64,000 nt of DNA, from positions 63,444-127,443 of the forward strand of contig NC_020169.2 of NCBI RefSeq assembly GCF_000224145.3, given 5' to 3'. The DNA comes from Ciona intestinalis (lineage: Eukaryota > Chordata > Ascidiacea > Phlebobranchia > Cionidae). Under the pieces are notes generated by a model that did no database searches, was not told the origin of the DNA, and worked only from the letters and a program-made list of their open reading frames with translations. Numbering within the stretch: the first letter of the stretch is position 1; the number at the start of each line of letters is the position of its first letter. Shown piece after piece: positions 11,501 through 24,000 of this stretch. The position numbers and the translations under genes were made by a program.

Positions 11501-14500
11501 CAATGTCAGTACTGCATATTATGTTATGCATGTTGTCTTTTTTTTCAAATGTTGGGTTTACAAACCACTCTGTAGATACATGTAATTCACACACTCTTTC
11601 GGTTTCCATCCTGCTTCTAAATGTACCGGTGTTGTCGACAAATTTTCTGCAGAACAAATTAAGCACATGTTCAACCTGTATTACATTACACAACACAAAC
11701 TCACACTCATGGCCTATTATACAAACATACCTTCTACAAACTCTTGTTCCAGTAGTGATCAAGACACAAACTTAATGTGCTGCTCTCCACCATCCATTTA
11801 GATCATATTATTTCGAAGTTAATGTTTCAACATACAATTTTTTAGTTAAAAATTCATTATTTCAACTACATCTGCATTATAACAGTTTTAATATTAATTG
11901 TGCAGTAGCACCACACTTCCTTTCTTATTGCCAAACTAGGAGCATCATGTACAAACTATATACAGTACTATTTCTTATACTAAATGCGTTCTAAAGATAG
12001 AAAAACTTATTATTTCTAGCTGAAACTTTTTTTTGGTTGAAAACCATATATATTCAACTAGTTTATAACTTAACATTGTCTAAAACCTCGCTGCAAATAG
12101 TGAAACAAGCATCTGCAACCTTAAAGCTAAATATGAACTGACGCGCACGCTGTGAAATGCTTCTTTTTTTTTGAGACTTTTCTCGTCTGGACCACCTCGC
12201 GACTTGGTCCGAATTTGCTTTCTTTTTTGAAAAGCGGTATGCCTTATTTTTGGCCATGTGAACAGGCTAAGTGAGGCCTATTAAACATTTTAAACCCAAA
12301 ATTTCAGGTGACCACCAGCTAAAGGATTACCCATTGGTCGTGTTCATAAAACTCTGATTTGGGTCTTGCTAAAAAAACTATGGGAACCACTGAGCTATAA
12401 GATACCGATATAATAAAAAGATAATATCTTGAAAATATATTCGAAATTTGGTCATTTACACTTGGTGATAGTTTATGAGAAGTGGCTTGTGCCAAAAACA
12501 GAGTAGTAATACCCAGTTTCATAGTTATAATCAATTTTCTGTTATTAGAAGTTTATACACATTTGTAGGATGCAATTTTTATCCATTGATGTTCGAACAT
12601 TACCAATTGTTATGCAATAATATAATGTATAGGTAACATGTTAAAAACTATAGCAGTAGGACAAGAAAAAGAATGTTTAGACCTAATTTTCAAAGCATAC
12701 AGTATTATTTTGTGTTATTTACGTATATTCCTATTTATAAATACACTTATTAATCAAAATTAACAATTATTTTAAATTGTCCCATCTTATCCTGTGTGTT
12801 TTCGAATTTGGATCGCTAAATAACTCATCGTGTGTTTTATTATATTTTCTTAAATTGGTGTCAATTAATAAAGGAATGATAGTACTAATTCGTGGTATTT
12901 CCCAAAAACCATATTCTATTTTGATTTTGGAAATATTTGGCAATATGTGCTTAAGTGTCCCATCTTTCCCCATTGTACTATATATAATAACACAGATAAC
13001 TTATATTGGTTTCATGCTACACAGTCCTTTATCAGTGGTGCAACTGTGAGTGATGTATATCTGGTTATGGTAAGGACAGGGAAGGAAGGACCAAAGGGAA
13101 TTTCAACACTACTTGTGGAGAAAAATACGCCTGGCTTAACTTTTGGCAAGTCTGAAGTTAAGGTAATTATAATTAAAGCTAAAGAGAAGACAGCAAAAGT
13201 TAATACTTATGATCACCTATTCATACCGTGACTGCAACCTGTTATACTACCCTGTCTATCCACCAATAAGAATTTTATGTCCGTTTATAATTTAGACAAC
13301 CCGTTACGCCGTTAGTCACCACAAGATTGAATCAATTACTGTTAAGTGTCTTTCCAAGAATACATAGCCCACTATGGTAGCAACTACTGTGCTACCGCAC
13401 TGGTCTGATATCAACTTGTCTGCTTTATTGCCAACTTACATTATATGACTGCGTGTCATTTGTGTTACAGCTAGGGTGGAAAAGTCAACCCACAGGAATT
13501 GTTAATTTTGAAGATTGTGTTGTACCAGTAGAAAATCGGATTGGTCCAGCAGGAAGTGGATTTAATATCGCAATGAAAGGTCTTAATGGTGGAAGAATTA
13601 ATATATGTAAGCATTACTCGTAAAGTTCATGTAATATCCACTTAGTTAGGATATATACGCTTTAATTAACTGGAGATAGTAACCGGTGAAACCTTGGTAA
13701 CATAACCTTGATGTAGATCAACCAGAGTGACAGATTAAGAAACACTGTATTTTGAATTATTTTTATTTCAATACTTTTGAAATAATTGTTTTCTTATCTT
13801 AGCATCCACCTCTCTTGGAGGAGCACAGAAATCTTTTGAACATGCCAGAGATCATTTGTCTGTCAGAAAAGCATTTGGAAAAGAACTTCTTCATAATCAG
13901 GTATTGAAGACCAACAGTGGGAATCACTTTTCATCCTCTGATTTCTGACACAAAAATGTTTAAAATATCTTAAGTTATTAATAAATCTAGTTTTGTAACT
14001 ATACATAAAAGTGTTGTCAACAGTGAGTCAGAGGTTGGAAAGCATTGACTGGCTCTAAATATTATCACAAGTTATACAAATCGCTTTTTTACAGTACCTT
14101 CAGTATCGTATGGCAGAGATGGCAACTAAAATAACATCGTCACGATTTTTAGTTCGTCAAGCAGCGCAAGCAATGGATGAGAAACATCCAAATGCTCCAG
14201 CACTTTGTGCTATGGCTAAATTACACGCAACAGATAACTGTTTTGATGTGAGTTTGTTTTACCATGATTGTGGTTGCGTAACTGCAAGTGCAAGATGAAT
14301 AATAGCAAAGATTTTGTTTAATGTTGACATGGTTGGATCTCAGGTTGTAACTCAATTTATGTGTAGGTTTGTAATTCTGCTTTACAAATGTTTGGAGGAT
14401 ATGGTTACTTATGTGAATATCCTGTGCAACAATTCGTCCGAGATGTCCGAGTAAACCAAATACTAGAAGGCACCAATGAAATCATGAGGCTTGTCATTGC

Positions 14501-14519
14501 AAGAGATACTTTATACTAA
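2558..14519 (+). CDS. ACAD8: Isobutyryl-CoA dehydrogenase, mitochondrial (10 exons)
   Basis: This FAD enzyme of valine breakdown oxidises isobutyryl-CoA to methacrylyl-CoA in the mitochondrial matrix and passes electrons to ETF. Exons are 2558-2690, 7318-7418, 7763-7932, 9216-9325, 10210-10286, 13025-13162, 13471-13606, 13803-13900, 14095-14247 and 14367-14519. All phases join, giving 422 residues (human 415). The N-terminus is basic and Ser-rich with no acidic residue for about 40 positions, as in a mitochondrial presequence. Family blocks in order are [55 protein letters not shown] and [10 protein letters not shown]. The Glu in ILEGTNE (about residue 406) matches the acyl-CoA dehydrogenase catalytic base. 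The ISIH and GLNGGRIN blocks point to ACAD8 rather than short/branched-chain ACADSB. Intron 5 appears to use a GC donor. Introns 1, 3 and 5 are filled with transposons. Confidence 0.95.
3206..3686. mobile_element. Non-autonomous DNA element with CACARAAATAAAAA ends
   Basis: The left end CACAAAAATAAAAAG and the right end (inverted) CACAGAAATAAAAAAG frame about 480 bp in ACAD8 intron 1. The interior, including a CTCTCTCTCT run and a TTACTATTGTAGTCA block, recurs in the same order at about 26850-27308. A solo right end lies near 21228-21374. No coding capacity was seen. Confidence 0.65.
4417..5895. mobile_element. hAT-like non-autonomous transposon with 8-bp target duplication
   Basis: The element begins TAAGGATGTGCTGAG and ends CTCAGCACATGCCTA, imperfect inverted repeats. 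It is flanked on both sides by the identical 8-mer ACTTCTTG (4409-4416 and 5896-5903). An 8-bp duplication and TAGGGATG-like ends are typical of the hAT superfamily. Subterminal regions are rich in GCTCGG repeats of both orientations. At 1479 bp it holds no transposase frame; the only ORF, at 5508-5756, has no recognisable domain. Related pieces occur at 6825-7010, 18020-18130 and 20000-20117. Confidence 0.8.
6108..7234. mobile_element. Composite repeat: CAGCCC-type element interrupted by a hAT-like element
   Basis: The flanks carry the same sequence, in inverted orientation, as the 668-bp element at 19279-19946: a GCCGACGG-rich end, a block around 6300-6490, and the terminal AGTCTCCAGGGCTG at 7221-7234. 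A hAT-like start (TAGGAATGTGTTGAAG) at 6825 lies inside, with GCTCGG-type subterminal sequence as in 4417-5895. The simplest reading is an older element broken by a younger one. The left terminus is truncated. Confidence 0.55.
8107..8607. mobile_element. Dispersed element with ATATCGG 3' end (intron 3 of ACAD8)
   Basis: The sequence from about 8120 to 8565 aligns by eye, block by block, with 21552-21968: shared CCTAATTCAACTCGTTCGTA, TAAACTAGGTCAAAG and GGTTACTTTAGGTCACTTAC. This copy continues past AAAATATCGG to a CTCTA end near 8598, which the 21418 copy lacks. Non-coding. Confidence 0.6.
10366..12985. mobile_element. TA-flanked MITE sequences filling ACAD8 intron 5
   Basis: The left end TAGTAGGGTGGGGGAAGATG (10368-10387) and the right end GTGTCCCATCTTTCCCC (about 12955-12972) are inverted ends of the MITE family also seen at 47172-47364. 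About 12640-12985 matches, inverted, 39225-39590. About 12400-12750 shares blocks with 40990-41330. The 2.6 kb may be one long copy or a mosaic of two. A separate CAGTGGTTCCC-type hAT end lies near 12375-12392. ORFs on both strands at 11382-11775 look non-coding. Confidence 0.5.
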
Positions 14520-14525
14520 ATTCTT

Positions 14526-14531
14526 AATAAA
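14526..14531 (+). terminator. Poly(A) signal of ACAD8
   Basis: AATAAA starts seven bases after the TAA stop codon of ACAD8, so the 3' UTR is predicted to be very short. Confidence 0.7.
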
Positions 14532-15077
14532 ACTATAACTGCCAAATTGTATACACATCAGTTTCACTGTGCAATTGTTAAGAGGCAAAAGACATGTTCG
14601 TACATTATATATTTATTAGAAATACTTTTTCTTATTCTTTGCATAATAATGAACAGTCAGTACATTGTATATTATGTAAATCTCCGAGTATGCCAGAATT
14701 GTTAAGGACATTTTTGGGCTTTTAGTTTGTCTTTTATGCACACTTTTCTTTATAAATAAAAATTCTGATATGCTTGCCATACAAGTCAGGAATGACACAA
14801 ATACAACCTAATTCTGCAAATTTATTTCAATACAAAGAATGCAACATGATTTAAAAGTGAAATAAAACAGCATCGCAGAATATATTAAATGGAAAGTATG
14901 AGGCATTTCATGAAATTTAAAATTCCATCTTAAGCAAGCAAAAAAACAGTTTGCTTTTTTTAGCATCCGATCATTACTGTATTTCACTATACAAAAATGA
15001 TTTGCGGAATTCATTATAAGTCAAATCTTTTAAGCACGTATTAGTTCTGTACAAAATAGAAAAGGACCATGTGGTTA

Positions 15078-18000
15078 TTAAACAGGGTGTTTTCCAAACC
15101 GTAAGCGTAGTTGTTCTTTAAAAACCCATATCAATATTGTTTGTGGTCCTAAACGAATAAAAGCTGGTACAAAACCCTGTAAAATTATTGTAACAATATT
15201 AGTAATATAAGACTACGAATTTTTATTAAAATAAAAACCCTTTCTTTAATATTTGGTTTCATAGGTAAACACTTAAGAAGCTTGAATTTTTAGTTTTTGA
15301 GACCAATATCATTAAAAAAGCAGTATTGTAAGTTGAACTTGAAATTTAAATTATTAAAAAACTTACTTTAAAAAAACTCAATGGTCCTTGTTTTCCTGTT
15401 TGCACGACGCAATCCCAAATCCCCTGCAAATAAAAAAAATATTTTTCATTGATGTTTATTTTAAAATAGTTGTGTACTTTATTTGCTTTTTAATAATTGC
15501 ACTGTTCAAACTACTTTTAAAACAAGTTGACAAGATGTTGATTTTTCACTGTTAGTTTAATACTATTACAATTCATTACAATTCTAACCATAGTTTTAGA
15601 CTACTTAAGTAAAATCCATATAAATATTAATTTAATTACCCGATATTCGCCTTTTTTAGCATTCATTAGTCTCGTTTTCATAACATCAACTGGTTGAGTC
15701 ATGGCAGTTGCAATAGTTCCCTTAAAAAAATCTATTAGTAGTTAGCGTGAAGGCACTGGATTTCAGTGAAATTAAAGAGTAAATGTAATATATTATAACA
15801 GAAATATAATGGTTAAATCAGTGTTAATGCTATAAAAATAAGCTTGGTATTTATTTTTAAGACCAAAATCAAATCAAAATAGTGCCTTCAATCTAAAACA
15901 GATTAAAAGACTTACTGCCATCATACTTGCTGTAAGATGTGTGATGATATTGTCTTGAAAAAATGAAGTTTGAAGTAAATTTTCTTTTATTTGATCATAA
16001 AATGCAAGCTGTAAAAAACAACAGATCGTAAAACTAAACTTTTTAATTTTATTTCTAAATCCCTAAGATTTTTACCTGACCATTCGTGATTAAAACTGCT
16101 CTAGTAGATGCCATGGTAACTCCATTAAAAAGGGTTGATACACCTTCTTTAGTAGCAACTTGATACAAGCCATCAAACACATGCTTATAACTGTAATTAA
16201 TATATTATACTTTATTTAATATTAAATGCCTATATAACAGTTAAAGTTGGAATTATATATAACAGTTAAAGTTGGAATTATTAGATCACTTAATTAGGTA
16301 ATACTCTGAGAGGATTTTAATTTTAAATGGCCCATTACAAATCAACAATAATTGTATTCTAAACCTGGGTAACTAACACCACACAAAATATTCAACTTTC
16401 AGTAGCAGTGGGACCAGTGGCAGAGAGCATGGGCGAGCGGAACTCCTGCCAGTTTAGGAATTCACTACTCTTATTTAATGCACATGCTGACACACATATA
16501 ATGACGATGACAATCAACAGATTAATTTGTAAAGAAATGTGTTAAAATTTGACTTCTATTTGCGCAATCATGTTTATTACAACATAACATCGTATTGTCT
16601 GTGAATATGCCGCAATCACACCCTTTCTGATTGATCAATCAGAAACAAAAGAATCTGGAACAACTAGCATTATTACATGTGATAGAAAAGACGATCGCAC
16701 AATATGCATGGGATATGGGAGTATTTATTATAGGAACATTTCTCTTTTTTTCTTGATTGCGACTGTGCTTTAGGCATGTAAAAACGAAATCGGGCAAAAA
16801 AAATATTGGTTAATAACCTGCAATCATGAACAAGAAACCGTAACTTATGATTGCAGTTAAACGAGAACAAAAAAATATGATTGCAGTTAAAAAATACAGA
16901 TTACTAAAATCATGTGAAATATACTAAATTCACAGTGGTGTTTTATTTTTTTGCTTATACTTTTAACAAACTTTCTTCAGCTGCCCACCAATTGTGCTTT
17001 TTGGTTATAAACCAACAATTTCTTGTGCGGTCCTGAACGCTCCTCATGAACTTAATTAAAAACGTGTCAATCATGTTTCATCTTTTCCCAATCAAAGCCA
17101 GATTACAACGACGATTTCAACTTGCTATACTTTTCCGGGTAAAAACAAAGTTTTGCTTATGAAAAATAGCTGTTTGCTACGTCAGACATGCACGAATAGG
17201 CAACTTACATATACGTTTAGGTTAACATGATAAGAATTGTTATGCACTTAACAAAGTAAATAAATTCCACACTACTAAGATATTGAGCAATATTTCATAT
17301 TGAGCAATGTTAAACGATGTTAGTCATTGCGATGAGTGTTTCTGCCACATAAAGGGTCAAACCATTGTGTTAAGATACATCTGAACCAAATTGTGTTTGC
17401 GTGTACGCCGCACTCCCACGTAATTGCAAAACTCTACGCCGATGAGTGAAATATTTCAAAACTTTTTTGATAAGTACCGAAAATAAATGAAAACAAAAAT
17501 TTATTCATTATTGGAAGAACCGAAAATAAATGAAAATAAAAATTTACTCATTATTGGTAATAAATATTGTATAAATGTTTGAAAAAATGTGCCCATGTAA
17601 AAGGTTACAAGGTACTGCATTACATAAGCTATACTACTTACTTTCGCCTTAATTCAACTGGAAGTTTTATGTCATTTTGCATTCGTACGTTTATCATGTC
17701 GCATGGTGTGCCAACCACACCACCCATAAAACCTGCAATTATAATGCTTTATTTGCATTGTGAAGCAACCTAGAACAAAACAACCAGGAGTACCTGATTG
17801 CCAATAACGTTAAACACAGCATGTAGATTTACACTTGGTCAATATTTGGGGGTGCTGACAACTAGAGGTCGGATGATATTTATGTTTTACCGATAACTGG
17901 CATCGGTCAAAATGCGCGGATAATACACTGATATATAAAATAGTAAAATTAGATCGGTCGGTCTCTACTGAATCCAGACAAAGCGTGTGAAAAAGATATT

Positions 18001-21000
18001 TTTTAGCACGATGGCTAAGCCGAGTGATAATGACGTTTTCAAGGAGAAACGCTACGCGAGTCGTACCTGTTTAGTCAAAAAAGCACCGCTAAATAAAATC
18101 ATACAGAACACGTGGTTTACGTTCAAACGCTGCTTGATAAAGACCGCAAGACGCGTTTTGTGAGTTCCAAGGTGGCAAGATGCAGAAATCATATAAAAAA
18201 ATGATAATAGTAATAATTGTTAATAACAGAAATTTTTATGTGGGTTAATAAGAAGCTACATTGTCAACCACTTAGTATTCCTATCTTTTCTCCTATGTTC
18301 CAAAAAAACAGCGTTTTGGCTTCAAGCCAACGATTTCTCGTGCAGATCTCGGACCGCAGCGCACCCACGTCCTGCCCTGATCAAAGCACGATTGACGCTT
18401 CGCTCATCTCGTGCGATTCGTCTTTACAAAAGCAAACATCCACAATGAACAAAAATTCATTAAACATAGACAAGCTCGCTTGACTCAATAAATTTTAGTT
18501 GATTCTCTTTCTTCAATTTTAATATTTTTCACTCTCGGGTTTATTTTTATACCAATCGCATAAGGAAACTTCCCCTTTTCCTAATTGAAATTGGTTACCC
18601 CAGGATAACACGGCCATGAAGCCCTGCTGCGCATGACGGAATATTGTTAATTAACGTCAGCTGTTCCATTTGAATTACTGATCGTAACTACGATATTTTA
18701 AGTGCACACATCCTCCAGACAAACCCACATGGGATATATTTTAGGCGCGCGCGAGTTTGCACTTCCATTGTTTATTTTATGGGAGGGTGTGCAAGCACTC
18801 CCCAGTGTCCGCCCTTGCATGTGAGTGACTTATTAGTTAACACTAGGTTGGGCTAATCACCCAAATTGTCTTGCCCAAAAACACACAAGCAATGGTAGCG
18901 GCAAAAGGGCACCAACCACTTTGCTATTTAACCGGTGATAAAGTACGCACAGTTACATTATACCAAAAAAACTTAGCTTGCTGATAGTTATACCTCCAAT
19001 AGAAGCAAGCAACATTTTCTGGGCCATCGTTGGGTCCTTGCCTTTCTTTATCATTAAAGGTTTCATAACATCATAAAACGCAAACCTTGTCATTGAATAC
19101 GTCAACTGTGGATAAAGTATTAAATGTGATGTTTAAGACAAATCTCAAAAATATTTTTTTTTTTTTTAACTTTTTTTAAAGTTAGATACGGAAACATGGG
19201 GCGCTTGTGTAATTCGACATCGGCTGTAATAGGACACCAGCTGTTTGTAATTCGCTGACTAGTCTCGATATCTTTTAGCAGCCCAGGAGACTCGTATAAA
19301 AGTACATCGGCAATATGCCGACGATTTAAAAGACGAGTGGCCGGGCGTGACGTCACGAATCGCAACGTCAGCGTGAATTTGCCCGTTTCGAATTACAGTT
19401 GGTATCGTATAACACGAGCGCCCAACGTTTCGTATCTGATTAGACTGATTTTTAATAAAAAAACATAAATTCCTAAACTTTTTTATATTGAAATATTAAA
19501 AAGGGCTGCATTACGTCTTCTCTTTCACCGCAAACCAGTGCTACTTCTGGAACATATCTAGTCTATTTATTACCGCAAATTACATTTATTTTACACACAG
19601 CTGTGAGAAAGGTCGTGTTACCAATTCCCCCCGAAAAAAACCTATGCGTCGCACGTATACAAGACGTTAATGACGTCATATAGTCAACGCGTAGGTGCGT
19701 TAGGAAATCGGTGCGCCTAACTCTATTTGCTATATACGACTTCTATATGTATTATATTACCTCACTTTTAGCTTTTATCGCCCGTAATTTTTGCAATTTC
19801 GGGTCTGCAATATGTAAATATTTTGTTTAAAAAAATTTTTATTTGCTTTTTTCTACATCCTCGGCAATAAACTGCCGACGGTTTGTCCAAATGCGTCGGC
19901 AAAACCGTCGACAATTGCCGATTGCCGACGTCAGTCTCCAGGGCTGTTTTAGTCACTTAATTTTTTTGTTTTTTAATATTTTTCGCTCTTGCATGCAACT
20001 CTATATATAGCAATAGCATAAAGCTCGGCCCAGTATTCAGCCGAGCGCCGAGCATCAAAAAAGAGGTCTTCGGGCACAAGCATTTCAGTTTGGGCTCTGC
20101 ACGGCACATCCCTAATGCAGACCAATCTACATTTTCTTTATCATAACTTGCAATATCTTGAATACAAGTTGTAATTTTGATTAATGCTGAACTATTCACA
20201 TGTACCGCAGCACCGCTACAGTGTCAAATAATGGTATCGTAACTAAAAAAATATCAGTATTAGTGGAAAAAAATGTGCTGTATGTACTGTATGTGCTGTA
20301 TTGTGGTATTTAGAGTTGTCGCTATTAAGGCGGGTTCACACTACAAGCGGTAAAGGCGCTGCCGATGGGAGAGAGTGATTGTCGGCCGATATGTCTGCCG
20401 ACAAAGTATTCACACACAAATGTAAAATTGCCTGGTATCCTGTTCTGTTTGGCGTAAAGTTAAATAATAACAAAAATAAATTTAATAGTTTTAGCGTAAA
20501 TACGCGATAAAAGTAGAGCAAATTCCCAGGAAAGAATATAATTTTGTTTAACGGGCATTGGATTTTATAAATTTCAACGCAGATGGCGAATTTATCAAAG
20601 AATTGGCTAATGTTATATCTGCCTCTTTATTCCATATACTTTGGTTTTAATTTATTATTTTTCTACAAAGTAATTGTGTACCGTGTAATATTTAACTGTT
20701 TTAATTAGTTTTTGTTGGAAATTCTCTTAACAATAGTCACAAAACACCGTAACAAACGTTGTTTTTAATATTATTACGCTAAATTTGCAATATAGTATTC
20801 CTGCAACAGAATACACGAAATAAAGTGTTCTAGGATATTCTAGAATACCTAATTATTCTGTAATGTGCATCCCTAGTGATAAACCCCTGCGAGCTTCTAC
20901 AGGAATTAGCAGACTGTACGGAGGAATTTTGCATATTATAAATATATGTAACGCTTTATTCTCGTGTCGCCACAAAACAACAGTCGATATACCACTGGCT

Positions 21001-24000
21001 TCAGCTTCATGTTTCCTGAACCTTAACAGCTGCGAGTTACCAAGTATGTTACTTTGTGGGTGACTATTATTTTTTGGTGGGATTTTTTTTATTTTTTGCT
21101 TAGCTGATAATTTGGACAACCCATTAGTGATCACTGGGTTTGAGCAATTGCTGTTAAGTGTCTTGTCGAATGACAATCACACTCACAATGGTAGCAGTGG
21201 CGGGCCTTATACCCATTAGTTGGTGTTGTTTTTGAAATACAGAAAAAAACACTGTGCGTCTATCTTTTACGATGGAGACCAAGCGAAATGGGGGCGTTGG
21301 CCGTCACATAAAAAGAAAAAAAAATGTATCACGGTTTTGGGCAGTTGCGCGTTCTGCTCTTTTTATTTCTGTGGTGTATGCTGGTTAAGGACTGAAGATG
21401 TAATTTTAACTTATAATTAGAGCACGACCGATTATCGGTTAGCCGATATATCGGCCGCATTTTTAGTGATTTACCGATCGGCAAGAGCAAAAAATGACCG
21501 ATATTTTTGGCACTAAGTAACCAGACGGCCAATGACGTTTTTATGTAAGAATTAATGCAGAGCGATAGCTTGTTCATAAACCTAAACTCACTCGTATACC
21601 TAATTCAACTCGTTCGTAAAAATCTAACGTATTAAACTAGGTCAAAGTGTCTGATCACGCGTCCACCGCACGTCATGTTTATCAGGCGCGTGTACTGTGG
21701 AGGTTACTTTAGGTCACTTACGCGTCTTTACGCGTCAGCGTGATACACAAATAAACTGCATTAGCTGATAAATATAATGTTTGTTTAATGGAATTTATTC
21801 GAAAAAATTACAAATTTACCAATCACAAGTTCACCAATAACTAATTAATAATAATTAAGCCTGTTAGTTGATTTTTATCAGCTATATCAGATTTTTTTGT
21901 TTTAATCAGTCAAGATTTTTAGGTGCATTAAAATATCGGTTATCGGCAACTGAAATTTACAAAATATCGTGTACTTGATGATACAACGCGTCAATATGAA
22001 AACCAACTTGCCTCAGTTAAAGCAGACATAGATGCGATGCAAAGAACTTCGGTCAGGAATGAAGAAGTTTATAATAAATCGGTTGGTATTTCCATTATTT
22101 CTTTCAATTACTCATAAATACTGAATTGTTGGTGTTTGTTCTGGCAATGTAATTTTTTAAAGCTTTTAGTTTAGGAGTTTTTGTATTTATTTTTGCATAA
22201 ACCCATTTTTTTATTATTTACTATAGATTTAATTTATGTTTGGGCAGTTTTTTGTTATTAAAATTGATGTACTATATTTTCAGTTTATCTTGCCTAAAAA
22301 TGATTCTCATTTCACCCTTGTTACCAATGTAGAATTGCCAGAAGATTACTTTCTGACTTATAATATGCTTGGTAGCAATAACATACATACATCAAATGGT
22401 TGTTCAATATTTACCCATTTTCCCCACATTAATTTCATCTTCAGTTAAACGAGTTGGAAACTGATTTAAATCGTGGAAAAAATTTATATCAGTCGGTCTC
22501 TAATCTTGAATACAGGTATTAGTTTTGTTTAATACTGATCATTTCATATGTTTCGCTATAGCGTCAAATATCGGTAAAAGCTAAAAATATCGGTATCGGT
22601 GAAAAAAATGATATTGCTCGGTCTCTAGATTTGTTACGCAGCCGGCACAGTAAATAAGTTTCAGACTACTAAAATATTGAGCGGTATTACACTTGCAAGT
22701 TAAACTATGTTACATTGCGATAAGCGTTCCTGTCACATAGAAGGTCTAACTACTGCCTTAAGATACTTCCCAATCAATGGCGGATACTTGGTCAATATTT
22801 TGGGGTGCAGACAACTAGAGGCATGGACGTCGATTTCCGGGGTGGCAGGGGTGGCATGCCACCCCAGTTTTAATGCCCAGCGTGTTAGAAAACCTAACGC
22901 TGTATTGGCGCCGTCGCATTTACACGATTAATTTAGTTCGAAGTAAACGTTCGTTACGGTCAAAAACGTCTCACCGTATGGTTTTGCAACATTAAAAATG
23001 GCATTATGACGAAATACAGCTTATTGTTTCGTTGGGAATGGACTTTAAACTATAACTGGCATGCACCATACGCATGCTTTTATAAAGTATGTTGAACACG
23101 CAACAATGGGGCTTTGTTTATAATAAAAGTATACATGAAGAAAACAGGATTGTAAAAGTTGTAAAACCGGACGGTGATCGGTTAATTTTATTGAAAATCT
23201 GGACGTAATATGTTTTACGTGCGTCTGTCACCCAAGCCACCAAATCGTGTTATAAACCGTCTTACTGACTAAAGGCACAGTCTGGTGTGGCCGCCTTTGG
23301 GGGTAAAAAAGGTTGTTAAAGCAGCGATCTAGTGTTTTGTTTGTCGCGTGTTCGTAATTATCAGGTAACGAAATCTCTCCAGTAACAAACCTTGCCGTGC
23401 TGCAACTTGAACATTTTGCGTTCAATTGTTACTTCACAAGTTCTTATTACAACATAAATATTAATTATAACGTTTTATTACATAACAATTGGAAGGAATG
23501 TGCCCACTGCCCAACCAGCCACGAGATCGAAACATCGTGGGTATAAGCGTCACATTTTTACGCTCTGCGCCGGTGTAGGAAACAAAAGAAAACGCATGCG
23601 GTAGCATACATTCAATACCTAACAAGCGAAGCAATCGTTGTGAATTTATTCCAGTGAAAAACGACAAAATGCAACCAAAGCAGAATTAGCGAGCAGCCTG
23701 TGTTTTATAACTTATATGATTTATATAACATGTTTAATCTTTTGGATTTTAAAACAGTGTTATAAAATAACAAGTGTATACAAATTTTAAATAACATATT
23801 TTATTGGTAAAATCGATATCTTGCAATTGGTATTTACGAAACTCTGATTTTCGCGCGGTGCCTAAAAACGACTTGTTTTTGGCCACTGTCCAAGCTCGGC
23901 CAGGACGATACTTTGTATTATCATGTTGCAATTTGCGCTGAAACAACAATTGTTTTCAAAAATTTTAATAATTTTTCAAAAGTATTCTGACTTAGTAGTC

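Noticed and set aside
11382..11775. Overlapping ORFs of 126 aa (-) and 124 aa (+)
   Set aside because: They overlap antisense in a transposon-rich intron of ACAD8 and have no domain, splice context or protein-like composition that I can support.
12063..12257. 64-aa basic ORF (-) beginning MAKNKAYRF
   Set aside because: It lies in repeat sequence (a GGCCATGTGAACAG motif also found near 10975) and has no recognisable domain.
17864..17967. 8-bp target duplication for the short TAGAGGTCGG element
   Set aside because: The flanking bases do not match on the two sides, so no duplication is claimed.
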